This document shows, piece by piece, positions 1 to 10,766 of a stretch of 64,000 nucleotides of DNA. Source of the stretch: Kingdonia uniflora (lineage: Eukaryota > Streptophyta > Magnoliopsida > Ranunculales > Circaeasteraceae); the NCBI GenBank assembly GCA_014058105.1, contig JACGCM010002017.1:248001-312000 (forward strand), given 5' to 3'. Every line of letters starts with the position of its first letter. Positions within the stretch are counted from its first letter, which is position 1. The translations under genes were made by a program, and so were the position numbers. The notes beneath the pieces were generated by a model. That model made no database searches and was not told the origin of the DNA. It saw nothing but the letters and a program-made list of their open reading frames with translations.

Positions 1-699
1 TACAATACAAGCGCCCAGTTGCTTCCCGTGAATTTTCATTACCAAGCGTGTTGTAAAAATATAGGCAGTCGATGAAAAGCGTTACGAAAAAAAAAGTCTG
101 TTCTGGACATAGAAGTGAAGGGTAACTAAATGAATCACCAACATAACAGTCCTCTTTTGCGAATTAAGGACAGTTTCGATGAAATTTCAAATCTCAAAAT
201 GTTACTCTTACCTGAAATGATAAGCTCACACCTAAAATCCGTCCTATAAATCGTATGAAACTGAAATCCAGAAGACAAATATTTTACTCAAAAAGAAGGG
301 ACACTGAGTTTTATGCCATTATCTTGGGCAGACCTAACGTAGAGGCTGTCCACGACCTTTCCAATGTTGCTGGGAAAATCACATCTATCTTGGGATATTT
401 GAAGATGACGAGGCACCCAGTACCCTGATCTAATGTTGAAAGCGATTTACAGATAACCAAATCAAAATCATGTTGAAAGCTTGTAAGTTGTCCGTCAGTC
501 GAGTATCTTATGCATGATCAACTATTTCCAGTTACGTCTGAGAATTGTGAAGAATAATATTACCTTGACCAAGCCACGGTAAAATCTCGACAGCACTGTC
601 TATAGTACCGGACACGTACCTTCAGCACTTTAACAATACAAAGACGTGTCTTCAGCACTAAAAAAATAATATAAAATGCTTTCGATGATGGATCACTAA
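1..699. other. Intergenic, nothing recognised
   Basis: No coding region, RNA gene or repeat that I can support. The short open frames here look like chance. Confidence 0.4.
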
Positions 700-1117
700 G
701 GCTCGGTTTGGTTTGGAAAGGCAATTGCAATGTATTTGCAATGAGTTGTAAAGCAATACAAGTCAATGTGTTTGTTTAGTAAGAACAAAATTGTATTGCA
801 TTGCATAACAAAGTGATTGCAAAATAATGTTTTAAAAGGTCATTATTATTCTCTTATTTTGTCTCCCAAGTAAAAAAAAAAAAAAAAACTCAAAAGCAAA
901 CTATGTTGTAGAGATTTTTCACTACAACCAAATGCAAGCAAAAAGATAACATTTCGGATAGAAATACAAGTTGTTTGCTTTGCAAAAGTGAACCAAACAC
1001 ATGTAAGTATTTTAAAAGAACCACATTGTAATTGTAAATCAAACCAAACACATAGAAGCAGTTAGAAATACAAATTGTTTGTATTTGCATCATGTTTGTT
1101 GCGAACCAAACTGAGCA
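700..1117 (-). mobile_element. Tourist-like MITE, copy 1
   Basis: A 418-bp non-coding element. It starts GGCTCGGTTTGG and ends in the inverted CCAAACTGAGC(A). It is flanked by TAA on both sides (697-699 and 1118-1120), the 3-bp target typical of PIF/Harbinger-derived MITEs. Its reverse complement aligns along nearly its whole length with 31208-31679, so this is one of two family members in opposite orientation. The interior is rich in TTTGCAAT/ATTGCAAA words and holds an A-run at 871-887. Family assignment is inferred from the target site and termini. Confidence 0.8.
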
Positions 1118-1267
1118 TAATATTACTGAAGTCATTAAAAATTAAACATATAAAAACCTATTTAATAGTTTTCCATTCTCTAAAAAATTTAAAATTAATA
1201 ATAAGATTATTAGAAAAGGGCCAACTAACCAAAAATATATCTCTCTCTCTCCAAAAGTCACAAGATG

Positions 1268-1527
1268 TCTGAAATTTTAAAGCACTTTATAAATAAGATA
1301 ATAATCAGCTATTGAGATATGCTCTAGAAACTATGAACCTCTCGTCTTGAAATTGCAATAAAATTACACATACGGATGATAAGTGACAATTACACAGCAA
1401 TGCATAAAACATTAGACTCTGTACTCAAAAAAATTCAATTACAAATGTCTCAAACAAATCTCTGAAATTTTAAAGCACTTTATAAATAAGATGATAATCA
1501 GCTATTGAGATATGCTCTAGAAACTAT
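1268..1527. repeat. 67-bp direct repeat pair
   Basis: The 67 bp at 1268-1334 recur almost unchanged at 1461-1527 (one difference seen), 193 bp apart, just beyond the 3' end of the EMC8/9 gene. The sequence between them is unrelated, so this looks like a local duplication and not a tandem array. Confidence 0.85.
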
Positions 1528-1629
1528 CAATCAGTTACCTACATTGATTTCTCTACTCAGAGCACATGCAAGTCCTTGAAACAAGGAAAAGTAGTAGCAC
1601 AACTACAATATCAGATAGCTAGACGAAAT

Positions 1630-4600
1630 CTACTTGAAGAGGTTCAAGTTCAGCCAGTCCCTGCATAATAGAAGAAAAAGAAATCCACAAATAAGAATCA
1701 CATCAACTGAAAATAAGTGAAGGACACAAAATATAGGTCCTTCAAGTGTGAAGATGAAAGTGCTCCGCTTACTTGCTAATGTCATCAAGGTGATCGTCAA
1801 AATCCACAATACTCTCCCACTTCTCAGTTAATATATAATCCAACAAGACCACATTTGCTGATGGCTCCTTAACAGTCAACACGCTCCCTGCAGCTAGCCC
1901 AGCTTGTTTCCAATTCTTAGACTGGTCCCTTGTATGAAGCTGTTCCATGAAGAAGAACGAAGATTAATTCAGCTAAACTCAAAGGGGAACCGCCTTGACT
2001 AGTATCTTGGATTAAGATGATATTGTAATCTTACTGTAGCTCAAGATTCAGTTTGCAAACATAGTATTCATATACAAACTACGGAAAATGATAGGGAAAT
2101 AACAGAGGTAATGTGTTAATGTGCAATCACCCTACTGTTCACAAAGGTATTGTGCTCATGTCTATTCATTCTAGCTCAAAATCCACTTCATTTAAGGCTC
2201 TTATACTGGGATTATTAGATCCTTATAATGTGCATCTGCGTACACATTATAATAGATGCATTCCTAGATATCCTTAGGGAAAGAGAGAAATCGACAAAGT
2301 TCAACGTTGAGATTTTGTAGAGAGATTTGCAAAACTTTAAAAAAGACAATTGGATGAATTCCTATCAAATTATGGTTTTAGTTTCGAATTTTTTTCTGAG
2401 TAAACTTTCAGTTCCAAAATACAAAAAAAATACAAAATAATAAAGTTTTATTAATTTAGAAATAGTGAAAGTTTCTACTGTTTTTCTCATTCTGATTTGG
2501 AATATTCATTATCATAGTTGTTAGTAAACAGCTCAAAAATCTTCAAAATCCTTGATGTGAATGGATAATGGCATTTACGCCATAAAATCTTACCCTAATA
2601 TCTGTGAACAAAATCTCATAGTTGGAACCAATTATGACGATTAACTGCCGAGGTCTATTTTGCATAAAATAACTAAATCCTCAAAATAAGCTCTTCAATT
2701 AATTTTATTTTTGGCAATTTAACCCTATGTAGTCAAAAGCAATAGCAGAACCCAAGTTACTAAAGAAGTTTTTGCGTGATATGCAACTTGGTTCTCTTTT
2801 TTTCTAAAGAAGTTTCCATATATGCTGCCCAGGTTACTACTATATGATTTAGATTCTCTCCATTTTAAAGAAGCATCCTGAAATTTCAGCTCACATTGGT
2901 GCGTCCATAATCTGAAGTGATATAATTCGTTACAGCAATGTTCGTGGTATATTATCGATTTTGTTGCTACAGGTTCAACCCTTTACTGTGGAGAGGAATT
3001 TTCTGGTGGTCTTTCTTTAAATCCCTTTCATCTTAGCACGCAATGGTATGTTCTAGGTTATTTGATGATAAATGTAGGTATTCCTTTATGGTGAAAAAGT
3101 TCGTTCTATAAAGGAAATCTCTGCACCTTAGGTTGAAGCACTCTCTTCCTAGGGTTTTAGTGTCGAACTGTGAAAAAGTTCTTAATTAGGTATGAGAAGG
3201 CTTTGGGATTGAGATGGAAGTATAATATTTATTTCTTTATGGTATTATATATTCCCAAGGTTTTTGTGTTATAATTCTAACATCGGCTATGGGGTTAAAC
3301 TTGAAATATTTTTTGGATATCAAGTTGGTTATGTTTGCCATATTTTTTGCCGCGATGGTGTGGGGTTTATGATGTGTATGACCTTATTGTTTTGGTGGCA
3401 ACAATGGTGCATATACAATGAGCGGTTAATTTAAAAGGTTAATGTACACACTCTTTAGCTGTCATAATAATAACGTGAGTTTGAAAAATATATTAATCGG
3501 TTATTGAATGTTACAATCAATGGCGATTACAATGTTAGTACGCCGAAGGCACGCCAACTGAAATACGATGGTCAAGTTGGGTTAAAGAAAGCGTAATTAC
3601 TGCAATTCCACCCAAATATTATTTGTAGTGCCGGGCAGGCACACCACTAAAGTGGGGTAGTGTCGAAAACACGCTATTTTGGATTTAAAAATGTTGACCG
3701 TTGCGTGACACAGGTTTCCGCTAGTGCTATTATAACTCACGTTTGTTGGTTGTTAATTACGACTTCCATCAACTGATTTTCAAACTCTGAGTTTACTGCG
3801 CTAATTGAGAGAAGATGAACAATGCTAAATAGAAGAGAGAAGAAACTGAATCTTTTATTTGGTTATTTATAAAAATGTCTATTTTACCTCATAGAAGTTA
3901 CCATAAGTGGGTTTAAGTATTAAGCTGTCTCTTTGACCAACCTGACTTTAATGACCGAAATGACGTTTTACACCACTTTATGTATCTACTATACTTTGAA
4001 TGTGGTAAATGCATTTTTAATCGTTTTACTTCACTTAATGCTTTAAGCGAGAAACGGGTTTGCCTTTGACAACACAGTTGCCCCAATGTTTACAGTACCA
4101 AATGAACAAACAAACAAACAAAAAAGATGCACTACACCAGAAGCAGAAGCTGGAAGAGTCACATTAGTGAATACACTATCCTTCTATTAAACATCAGTTA
4201 GTGATCTATGCTAACAGAAATTATCTCTTCCATTATTGTTACTGACCTTTCATAACTAACCGCAATCCCAAAACGATGATATTAGTTAAACTGCCCATGC
4301 ATTAACTCAAACACAAAAGTAGAATATCATCATCTTTCAAGTTAACAAGTTGCTTATGGTACTAATAAAAAGATTTTAAATTTGTTCGTTGATGACATAA
4401 AAACGAAGTCCTCCAACGATGTATTTAGGGTGCTAATTGTAATGACTAGTGAGGCATATGATCCTTAACACCTAGTTCACCAACTAATTGTAATGGGCAA
4501 CTGAAACACTGTCTAAACAATGGGATAAGAAGAAGACCTGGAGAATAGGGTTCCCCTTTGGCAAAGATTGAAGCTTTTTATTGTCCAACTGCCATATCAA

Positions 4601-5108
4601 AGGCGTGAATTAGTAAACAATTCGAGATACCAAGTAATAATAATTAAAGAGAAAGAAAACCCACGAGAAGCAGTGCAGCCTGGGGGAAATATCTACAGAT
4701 GTGATCCCCAATCTTCTTAGCAACGTTCCCAACCTCTGAATCATCGAACCTATCGTTAGCGTGGTAATAACCAACCACGCTCAGACCTTGCGAAACGAAT
4801 TGCTCTTCTATCTGTAATTCATTCATTCATTCAGAGTATGTTAAATTCAAACTCTAGAGAGATGGAGAGAGAGAGAGAGAGGGACATACGTGAATAAGGG
4901 CAATTTCGAGGGTTGGGAGTAGACCGATCTGGGAGTGAGAGAGAGGGATTGCATCAGAGATCTCAACAAGGTTGTTGTTGTTGTTGTTGATGAGACGTCC
5001 AATGAGGATACCATTGACAGCAGTAGATTTGTGCTTGAGAGCATGAAGAACAAGTTTGATGTAAGCACTCTGAGCAATCTCATACTTGTTCAACTCCACA
5101 CCCATCAC
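1630..5108 (-). CDS. EMC8/9: ER membrane protein complex subunit 8/9
   Basis: Five-exon gene encoding a 204-aa protein, close to the roughly 208 aa of the Arabidopsis homologue. Exons on the minus strand: 5108-4890, 4811-4665, 4588-4538, 1939-1773 and 1660-1630. All junctions are GT-AG and phases agree across every intron. The protein is an MPN-like fold: the N-terminal stretch YEIAQSAYIKLVLHALKHK, then GLSVVGYYHAND, IGDHICRYFPQA, KEPSANVVLLDY and a terminal DWLN motif. In the family it is a cytosolic-face subunit of the EMC insertase, which places transmembrane segments in the ER. The residues that would make an active MPN protease are not evident. The start could be 5108 or the next Met at 5105, which fits the family better. 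Oddities: a run of Asn encoded by a GTT microsatellite, and an intron 3 of about 2.6 kb. The reading frame is intact and I see no reason to call it a pseudogene. Confidence 0.93.
1940..4537 (-). other. Large intron 3 of the EMC8/9 gene
   Basis: No protein-coding segment is recognisable within it. It holds an imperfect hairpin around 2226-2251 (ATAATGTG paired with CACATTAT) and a cluster of related short motifs with a CCGAAGGCAC-like core at 3537-3556, 3626-3647 and 3658-3675, possibly remnants of a small transposon. The size contrasts with the other introns (about 70-110 bp), so insertion of mobile DNA is the likely cause. Confidence 0.6.
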
Positions 5109-5427
5109 TCTTTTCAGATCTTCTTCTTCTTCTTCTCTCCCGATTTTATCAGAGACTCTTTCAATTCTTCAGCATCTCCAGCGGAATATCTCTCTCTCTT
5201 TTAACAAGCCATCCAGCAAGGCAACTTCATGTCGTTTCTCATTGAACAACGAACTTTGTGTAACTTGCTGTTTTTTTTATCTCTTTTCTTGGAGCATCAG
5301 CGGCTGGCTGGGTATGTTAGAGCATCAGCAGGCTGGGGCTACGGAGCCAGGGGGAGAAAAATTATCTTCTTCAAAGTGGGGATGGATGTCAGATTAAAAA
5401 ATCAAAATCAAAATCAAAATCAAAATA
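4862..5427. repeat. Three microsatellites in and near EMC8/9 exon 1
   Basis: A GA-rich run at 4862-4882 lies in intron 1. A (GTT)n run at 4971-4989 lies inside exon 1 and encodes the Asn tract on the minus strand. A hexanucleotide TCAAAA run at 5402-5427 lies in the upstream MITE. Confidence 0.85.
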
Positions 5428-5553
5428 AATGTTATGCGTCAATTCAATTGGCACACAAATCCTCTATTTAATTTAATAATAAGTTTTGTGTAGAAAAATT
5501 GTATATATGTAATGCTTCACACAGGGGCCCACTGACAACCCCTGACCAGAACT

Positions 5554-6143
5554 TGTTAGGAATACGGCTCAAAAACTGTTGAAGTCGTTCGAACGAAAAT
5601 AGCGTTTGGGCCAAAATTCCAGGGGATTGTATAATTCGTTCGAACGACCTCATGACTCGTTCAAACGACTTTGGTTTTGTTTGCTTGTTTCTAAATTCGT
5701 TTTGAAGGGGATTTGATCCAAAGCGATGGATTATCTCGTGATGCGTATTTCGGAGATGACCTAATGGAAAGTCTATAAATAGATAGTGTATGTTAAAGGC
5801 CTCTGTACTGTGAGAAATATAGAGAGAGAAAATAGAGAAATTTAGGGTTTAGCTCTGGAGAGGTTTCTTAGGTTTTCTTTCTAGGGTTTCTTACTGGGAT
5901 TATCTGTAAGGGTAGAGGTGAGGTTTAAGTGATCTCTGTAACCTTTTGTAACCTTGTGATAATAAATTCGTCGTGCTTGTTGGGAGGTGGTTTTGATCCT
6001 GTTTAGGGTTTCCACTTAATTAAACTTTGTGTTGTGTTTTTATTGCCCTTATTCGAATTCTCTTTGGTTAGGGTTGGTTCTTTGAGTACTTGTTGATCGT
6101 ATTGTGCTTCCGCGTGCGATTTTCCCCCTCAATTTTCCCAACA
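5554..6143 (+). mobile_element. Solo LTR, TGTTAGG...CCAACA family
   Basis: A 590-bp sequence starting TGTTAGGAATACGG and ending TTTTCCCAACA, flanked by perfect 5-bp duplications GAACT (5549-5553 and 6144-6148). No internal retrotransposon sequence follows, so recombination between two LTRs is inferred. The first half is related to the LTR at 39647-40536; the 3' halves differ. It carries three copies of a GTCGTTCGAACGA-like palindrome ahead of a TATA box. Confidence 0.92.
5773..5782 (+). promoter_or_regulatory. TATA box of the solo LTR
   Basis: CTATAAATAG, about 100-190 bp downstream of three TTCGAA-centred palindromes (5584-5597, about 5634-5650 and 5657-5670). This is the expected U3 promoter position. 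It points away from the EMC8/9 gene. Confidence 0.6.
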
Positions 6144-6715
6144 GAACTGACTCGTTACAAATAACCACTCAATAGAAACGCTATTTGAGCGATGACAATC
6201 CTGTAAAAGGGATTTTTGGTTGATTTGGCTCGCTCGTTATCGCTACAATAGCGAGCCTGCTGCCCATGTTCTTAACCACCCACATAGGCTTAAAATTAGA
6301 GAAAATCTAACAATCGGTAAAAAAATTATCTTTTTCAGGATATAGATGCGCTAAGTGCCAAGTCAGATAGCATGTCAGTTTATTTTATTTTTCACCAATT
6401 CAAGTAACACACAATATTTACTATTATTTTTTAAAAATTATAAAAAAAACAACCATGCACCAATTGAATTGACGCTGGCGCATAACATATTTTAGTAAAT
6501 AAAAAATATAAAAATATTATACACACAAAACAAATTTAAAAATATTAAATATGTGGCCATCTGACAAATTCCAAACATAAAAGCATCGTCTCATATAGCC
6601 ACTAATTTTATGAACATGAGTGTCATTTGAGCGATAGCAATCTTGAAGAACGAGTTTTTACAACATTTGGATCGCTACATTAGCGATACCTAGCCTGCTG
6701 CTGCTGATGCTCTTA

Positions 6716-6974
6716 GTTCCATCCATTTATTTATTTATTTTTCTTATCAGCTATCAGACAAGGAGATATTCTTCTTAAAAATTGTCAATGGTATTCTTAG
6801 AATGGAATATAACAAAGACAAATGATGAACAACTTAAACATAATACTTCGAAGACAAACTATGGATATAGAACAACCACCAATGCCTTATTCACATCAAT
6901 TCTGTCTACTTATATCTTGCTACTACCCCTCAATAACTATTTAGATTCAACACCTATATATCTAAGTGCAGCCA
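6716..6974. other. Short intergenic stretch
   Basis: Lies between the composite MITE and the 3' end of the dioxygenase pseudogene. No feature is seen. Confidence 0.4.
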
Positions 6975-7911
6975 TCAGATCATTGCATACTCAATAGTTT
7001 TCTTCCCATCATGGCCTTCTTGAAGAAATGCTTCACATACTCCTTGTAGCAAACTTGTTTGTACAATGCCTTCTCTCCATTCTTCAACACTTCTGCAAAT
7101 GGATCTATCATATCACTAGCTCCAGGATTCGCAAATATAGGGACTGACACACGGCTCCTCTTTTCATTAGCAATAACACGGTGCTCTCTTATAATGACCA
7201 TTGCTCATAATCTGTAGGGCATCACCAACATTGATCACAAGGGATCCACTGATGGGAGGAACATGTGCCCAACAATTATCGTCATCCAGCAATCGTACTC
7301 TTCTGTTGGGATCCACTGAGAATTTTATTAAAAATTGGGACCCACAATATTCTAATTAGAGAGGAAAAAAAGAAGAAGAGAAGAAATAGTTGTGGGGACC
7401 CACAAAAGTATATGCACATACTACTCTCCAAGTTCCGGATTCGCATACTTTGGAGGGGTATGGGGGTGAGTATGTTGAACCCCATACTCCTGTTCGAAGA
7501 GTTTTTTGCAAAAGTATGAGAAAACTTTAACAACATACTCTTCTGTTGGAGATGCTCTTAGTGTACTTCATCTTAGCTTCAGCTGGCAATCGAAATAATT
7601 GCCTTGTTGCTTCCTCCACTTTGTCCAGAAACTCAATAGGCACCCCATGATTGATAACCTGGAACCCCACTTCTCCACTGCAAGGCAGATTGACTCAGCC
7701 ACCTTAGGATCTTCCAAATATTTTGACATGTCTTTGACTCTGGTATCGAATCTTGGTTTATTACATTATTCATGTCCAACCTCTCCTCCATGAGTTGGAC
7801 ATATTGCTTTGGAACAGTCTCTAAGCCTGTCTCAGACAGACCCTTCACTCCATTTCCTTTACGAACAACAAAATCCATGATATCCCACAACTCTGACATT
7901 GTTGGAGCCAT
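6975..7911 (-). pseudogene. Broken 2-oxoglutarate/Fe(II) dioxygenase, feruloyl-CoA 6'-hydroxylase type
   Basis: The N-terminus ([20 protein letters not shown], then [19 protein letters not shown]) and the C-terminus ([34 protein letters not shown]) match the F6'H/scopoletin 8-hydroxylase clade, which makes coumarins from feruloyl-CoA using Fe(II), 2-oxoglutarate and oxygen. Only about 85 N-terminal and 105 C-terminal residues of a normal 360 remain, and most of the catalytic core (HxD region) is missing. Lesions seen: a 2-bp gain after DSIP (near 7741), a 1-bp loss in the WGF motif (near 7660), a MITE breaking the frame at 7557, the core deletion, a small deletion between HYK and EHRV (near 7188), and a 1-bp loss near the C-terminus. 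The stop in the ancestral frame is at 6975. Not expected to be functional. Confidence 0.88.
7286..7557 (-). mobile_element. Truncated MITE inside the dioxygenase pseudogene
   Basis: The right end reads TGTTGGAGATGCTC followed by TTA. On the minus strand this is the common plant GAGCATCTCCAACAG terminus. The interior (GGTATGGGGGTGAGTATG) matches the MITE that hosts the LTR element at 12.5/23.9 kb, so they are one family. The left terminus is missing, consistent with a deletion that also removed the middle of the host gene. Confidence 0.75.
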
Positions 7912-8018
7912 TGATCTTGTTGAAATAACTAAGAGGGGAAGACGTGAAAAGAACTAGGGAATCTCACTGGAAGAGAGGGAGAGCTAATATTGGTACAACA
8001 TACAAGATCTTTCAACTG

Positions 8019-8026
8019 TATTTATA
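8019..8026 (-). promoter_or_regulatory. TATA box of the former dioxygenase gene
   Basis: TATAAATA on the minus strand, 108 bp upstream of the ATG at 7911. It is a conventional plant spacing, left over from the active gene. Confidence 0.5.
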
Positions 8027-8099
8027 GAAGGATCTCACGTACTCTAATAGACTGTTGTCTCTTAACAACACTTTGAGAGAGAGAAGTTTGGTAATGCTT

Positions 8100-10766
8100 C
8101 ATTAACGTGGCTGCAAAACAGTGAAGTTTTGTTGAAGCCTACCATTAAAGACCTCTGTAAAATTCATGGCCTGTGGAAACAACCCTCACTGTTTTTACTT
8201 TTATAGTCTCCCTCCCTCCATTCAGGATAATTAGTCAAAGTAGCTTCAGACTTGAGCTAATTAGCTTCAAAAGAAGATGATGAAGAGTCTAAATTTCAGT
8301 GAAATAGGCCGACCATTGTGCAGCTCTCAAACAAACATCATGACTTTGGAGGATAATTGCACAGAAAAAAGTCTTAGTTTGAACGCTTTGTGATTATAAA
8401 CTAGAACCAAATAGAAGACTAGATTATAAATTTGTATTATCTATTGATTAAATATGGCATAATTACACTCCCTTTGTAAAGAACAAAGGGAGAGAAACAA
8501 AGTGTTAAGTGGTGAAAAATATAAAGAAAAAGGTTACAACACTACCTAACAACAAAAACCAATGGGTCTAGGCAAGAATGATGCCGCTTTACCATTGTTA
8601 CATTGCATATATAACAATGGCATATATCAATATTTTATCAACAACATTCCATCCTTATTTCTACATTTCGTCGTCTCTTTTGTCAACCATCCAAAGGGTT
8701 AAGGCTCTGCATATTATGCATGCAAAGGATAACAATTCGAACAAAACTCTATTTTTACCTTACATTATCCCAGTGACAAATGTGAAAACTATATACAATA
8801 TCAATGAAAAATGACAACTAATATCAATGAAAAATGATAACTAAAAATAACTCTAGATTTTGTCTCTTTTCTCCGCGGGTGATAATTTTGACATAAGCTA
8901 CAGCACATGCTGGCAAATATGCAAATATATGTTTTAAACATAATAAAACATACTTTATAATACATGGACATAAACTTGATCCTTTTAGCATGTGTCGAAG
9001 GACACATACTAGCAGCGTAACTTCAGTGAGTGAAAAATGCAGGCATGCACCTAACAGTTATCTACAATACTCAGCTACTATTCGCAAGATTTTACGTTAC
9101 AAGAAGCACTGCATGTAGGGGAAAAAAAAAACCCAAGACAATCAGACAGACAGCCAAAGAGATTTGTTTCTTAACTGGTGGTGAGCTAGCCAATTTTGTA
9201 ATAACTGGCTTTTATAACCCCATGTCTCTAGTAAAGAGGGTCGGCTGGAAATAGAAGATTGCCTTATCAAAAAGGCATATTATCCTCTTAGTGTCTCTTG
9301 TTGCAGGAGAAATGACTACGCTATTGACATGTTGGTTAGCTTAAGAGAAAATCGTAAATCGATCCGTGATATACAATCATTTGCTTATTTAGCTCCAGAA
9401 TAGCGCCCCCGGAACTCAGAAAATGGCTACAAACTATGTAAATAGGAGATCAAATCTTAAAGCTTTTGTCCCCCTAGGTCCCTGACCCTAATGTATGACC
9501 TCAAACTTTCCTTTTACATCTGATGTATCCATTAATGAACTTACCAATAAGGAAAGATAACTCCAAAGATTTTCACAAACACGGTTATTTTCTAGTTCCT
9601 CAAGAATCTTGCCTTTCTCTCAAAATAAATTGTTATCTGGAAAATGGGAAAATAAATTTACATCTCCAGTTCAATAGAATGGTCTAGAAATTGTACTCTT
9701 GAAGCCAAAAATCTTGACTCTTGCCCTCAGGCTTGAATATGAAATTATGTCTTGAGCCACTAACATACAAAAAGTGTAGACTAGCGCCCCATTTACCTTC
9801 ATCTCAGATTGCACAAATCCTCGTACCAACTTTCCTCTACTTGATTCCTAATTGGGACAACGCTCAGATATAAGTTTTGTTTTACCTTTCCAGTTCTTGA
9901 ACTCAACATCCTAACGTGTCTCTCAATCGATGACTATGATGTTTTTTTTAACATTCAACACCATATAGCATAGCTAGATTGGTAAATGACCTATATTTGC
10001 TTAATAGATCTCATAATTGTCTCAAGCAATAACTATTAGAACTGGAGGTTCCATTTCAAAACCAATTGGCAATGAGAGGAGTAGCCCAGGATCTTATATT
10101 TTGGGGTGCAAGGCTCTATGTGCCTGATGTGGGACTATATATCTCAAAAATAATTAATCTCAATAAACAACTAGCACCTTCTCCCAAAGACGTTGTGAAT
10201 TAGGATCCCAAACCGAGTTAAATATCATCTAGATAACACGTACATTATGCAGTAGTTGACCTTTCGCTTAATATAGTTAGTCGAGAGGTTGTGTTTTATG
10301 ACTATTAACAGGAATTTGATAATAGTCAAAGACCAAGTTTTTTCGCAAATTATATGTTAATATGGTGTTAAATCTTCTTCTGGAATAGTGGCAGATTATC
10401 CTTTCTTAACTAAAATAATTGTGTCAGTAATTTTGTATGAACATCAACATCGACATATTCCTTAAGGAACGCATCTCCAATTCTCCATGCTAACACCATA
10501 ATCAACAATGATAAGAAAAAAATGCCAAGTGAACTCGTATGATTACAATTAACTCTAAAAACTGAGCATTGCAGTTAAAGATTGACAAACAAATCTTGTG
10601 TAACTCCAGTCAAACTTAAACCTTAAAATTTTGGCAAAAATTATGTATGGAAATGGAACGATTAGACCAAAGGATTGTGTGCATGAAAACCTGTTTCTCT
10701 CCGGTCTTGCGGTTGAGGCGAAGAAAATGTACTTGTCTGCAGCTTATAGAAAAAATGATCCGTCAA
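8100..10766. other. Intergenic, no gene recognised
   Basis: Mostly unique AT-rich sequence. Seen: a short tandem repeat of ATATCAATGAAAAATGA at 8798-8837, and a stretch at about 10045-10160 (AAAACCAATTGGCAATGAG ... GTGGGACTATAT) that resembles 57080-57175 and is typical of plant LTR or TRIM remnants. None of the short open frames shows a recognisable domain. Confidence 0.45.

Larger units (their letters stand above)
5320..6712. mobile_element. Composite MITE (GAGCATCAGCAG termini) upstream of EMC8/9
   Basis: The left end GAGCATCAGCAGGCTGG matches inverted CCTGCTGCTGCTGATGCTC at the right. TTA flanks both ends (5317-5319 and 6713-6715), so this is Tourist/Harbinger-like. It is interrupted by the solo LTR at 5554-6143. 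A second, similar right terminus occurs near 6240-6275 and a second left-like terminus (GGAGCATCAGCGGCTGG) near 5291, so two related elements are probably nested or fused. Without the LTR and its duplicated target the element is about 0.8 kb. It begins about 200 bp upstream of the EMC8/9 start codon. Confidence 0.7.
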
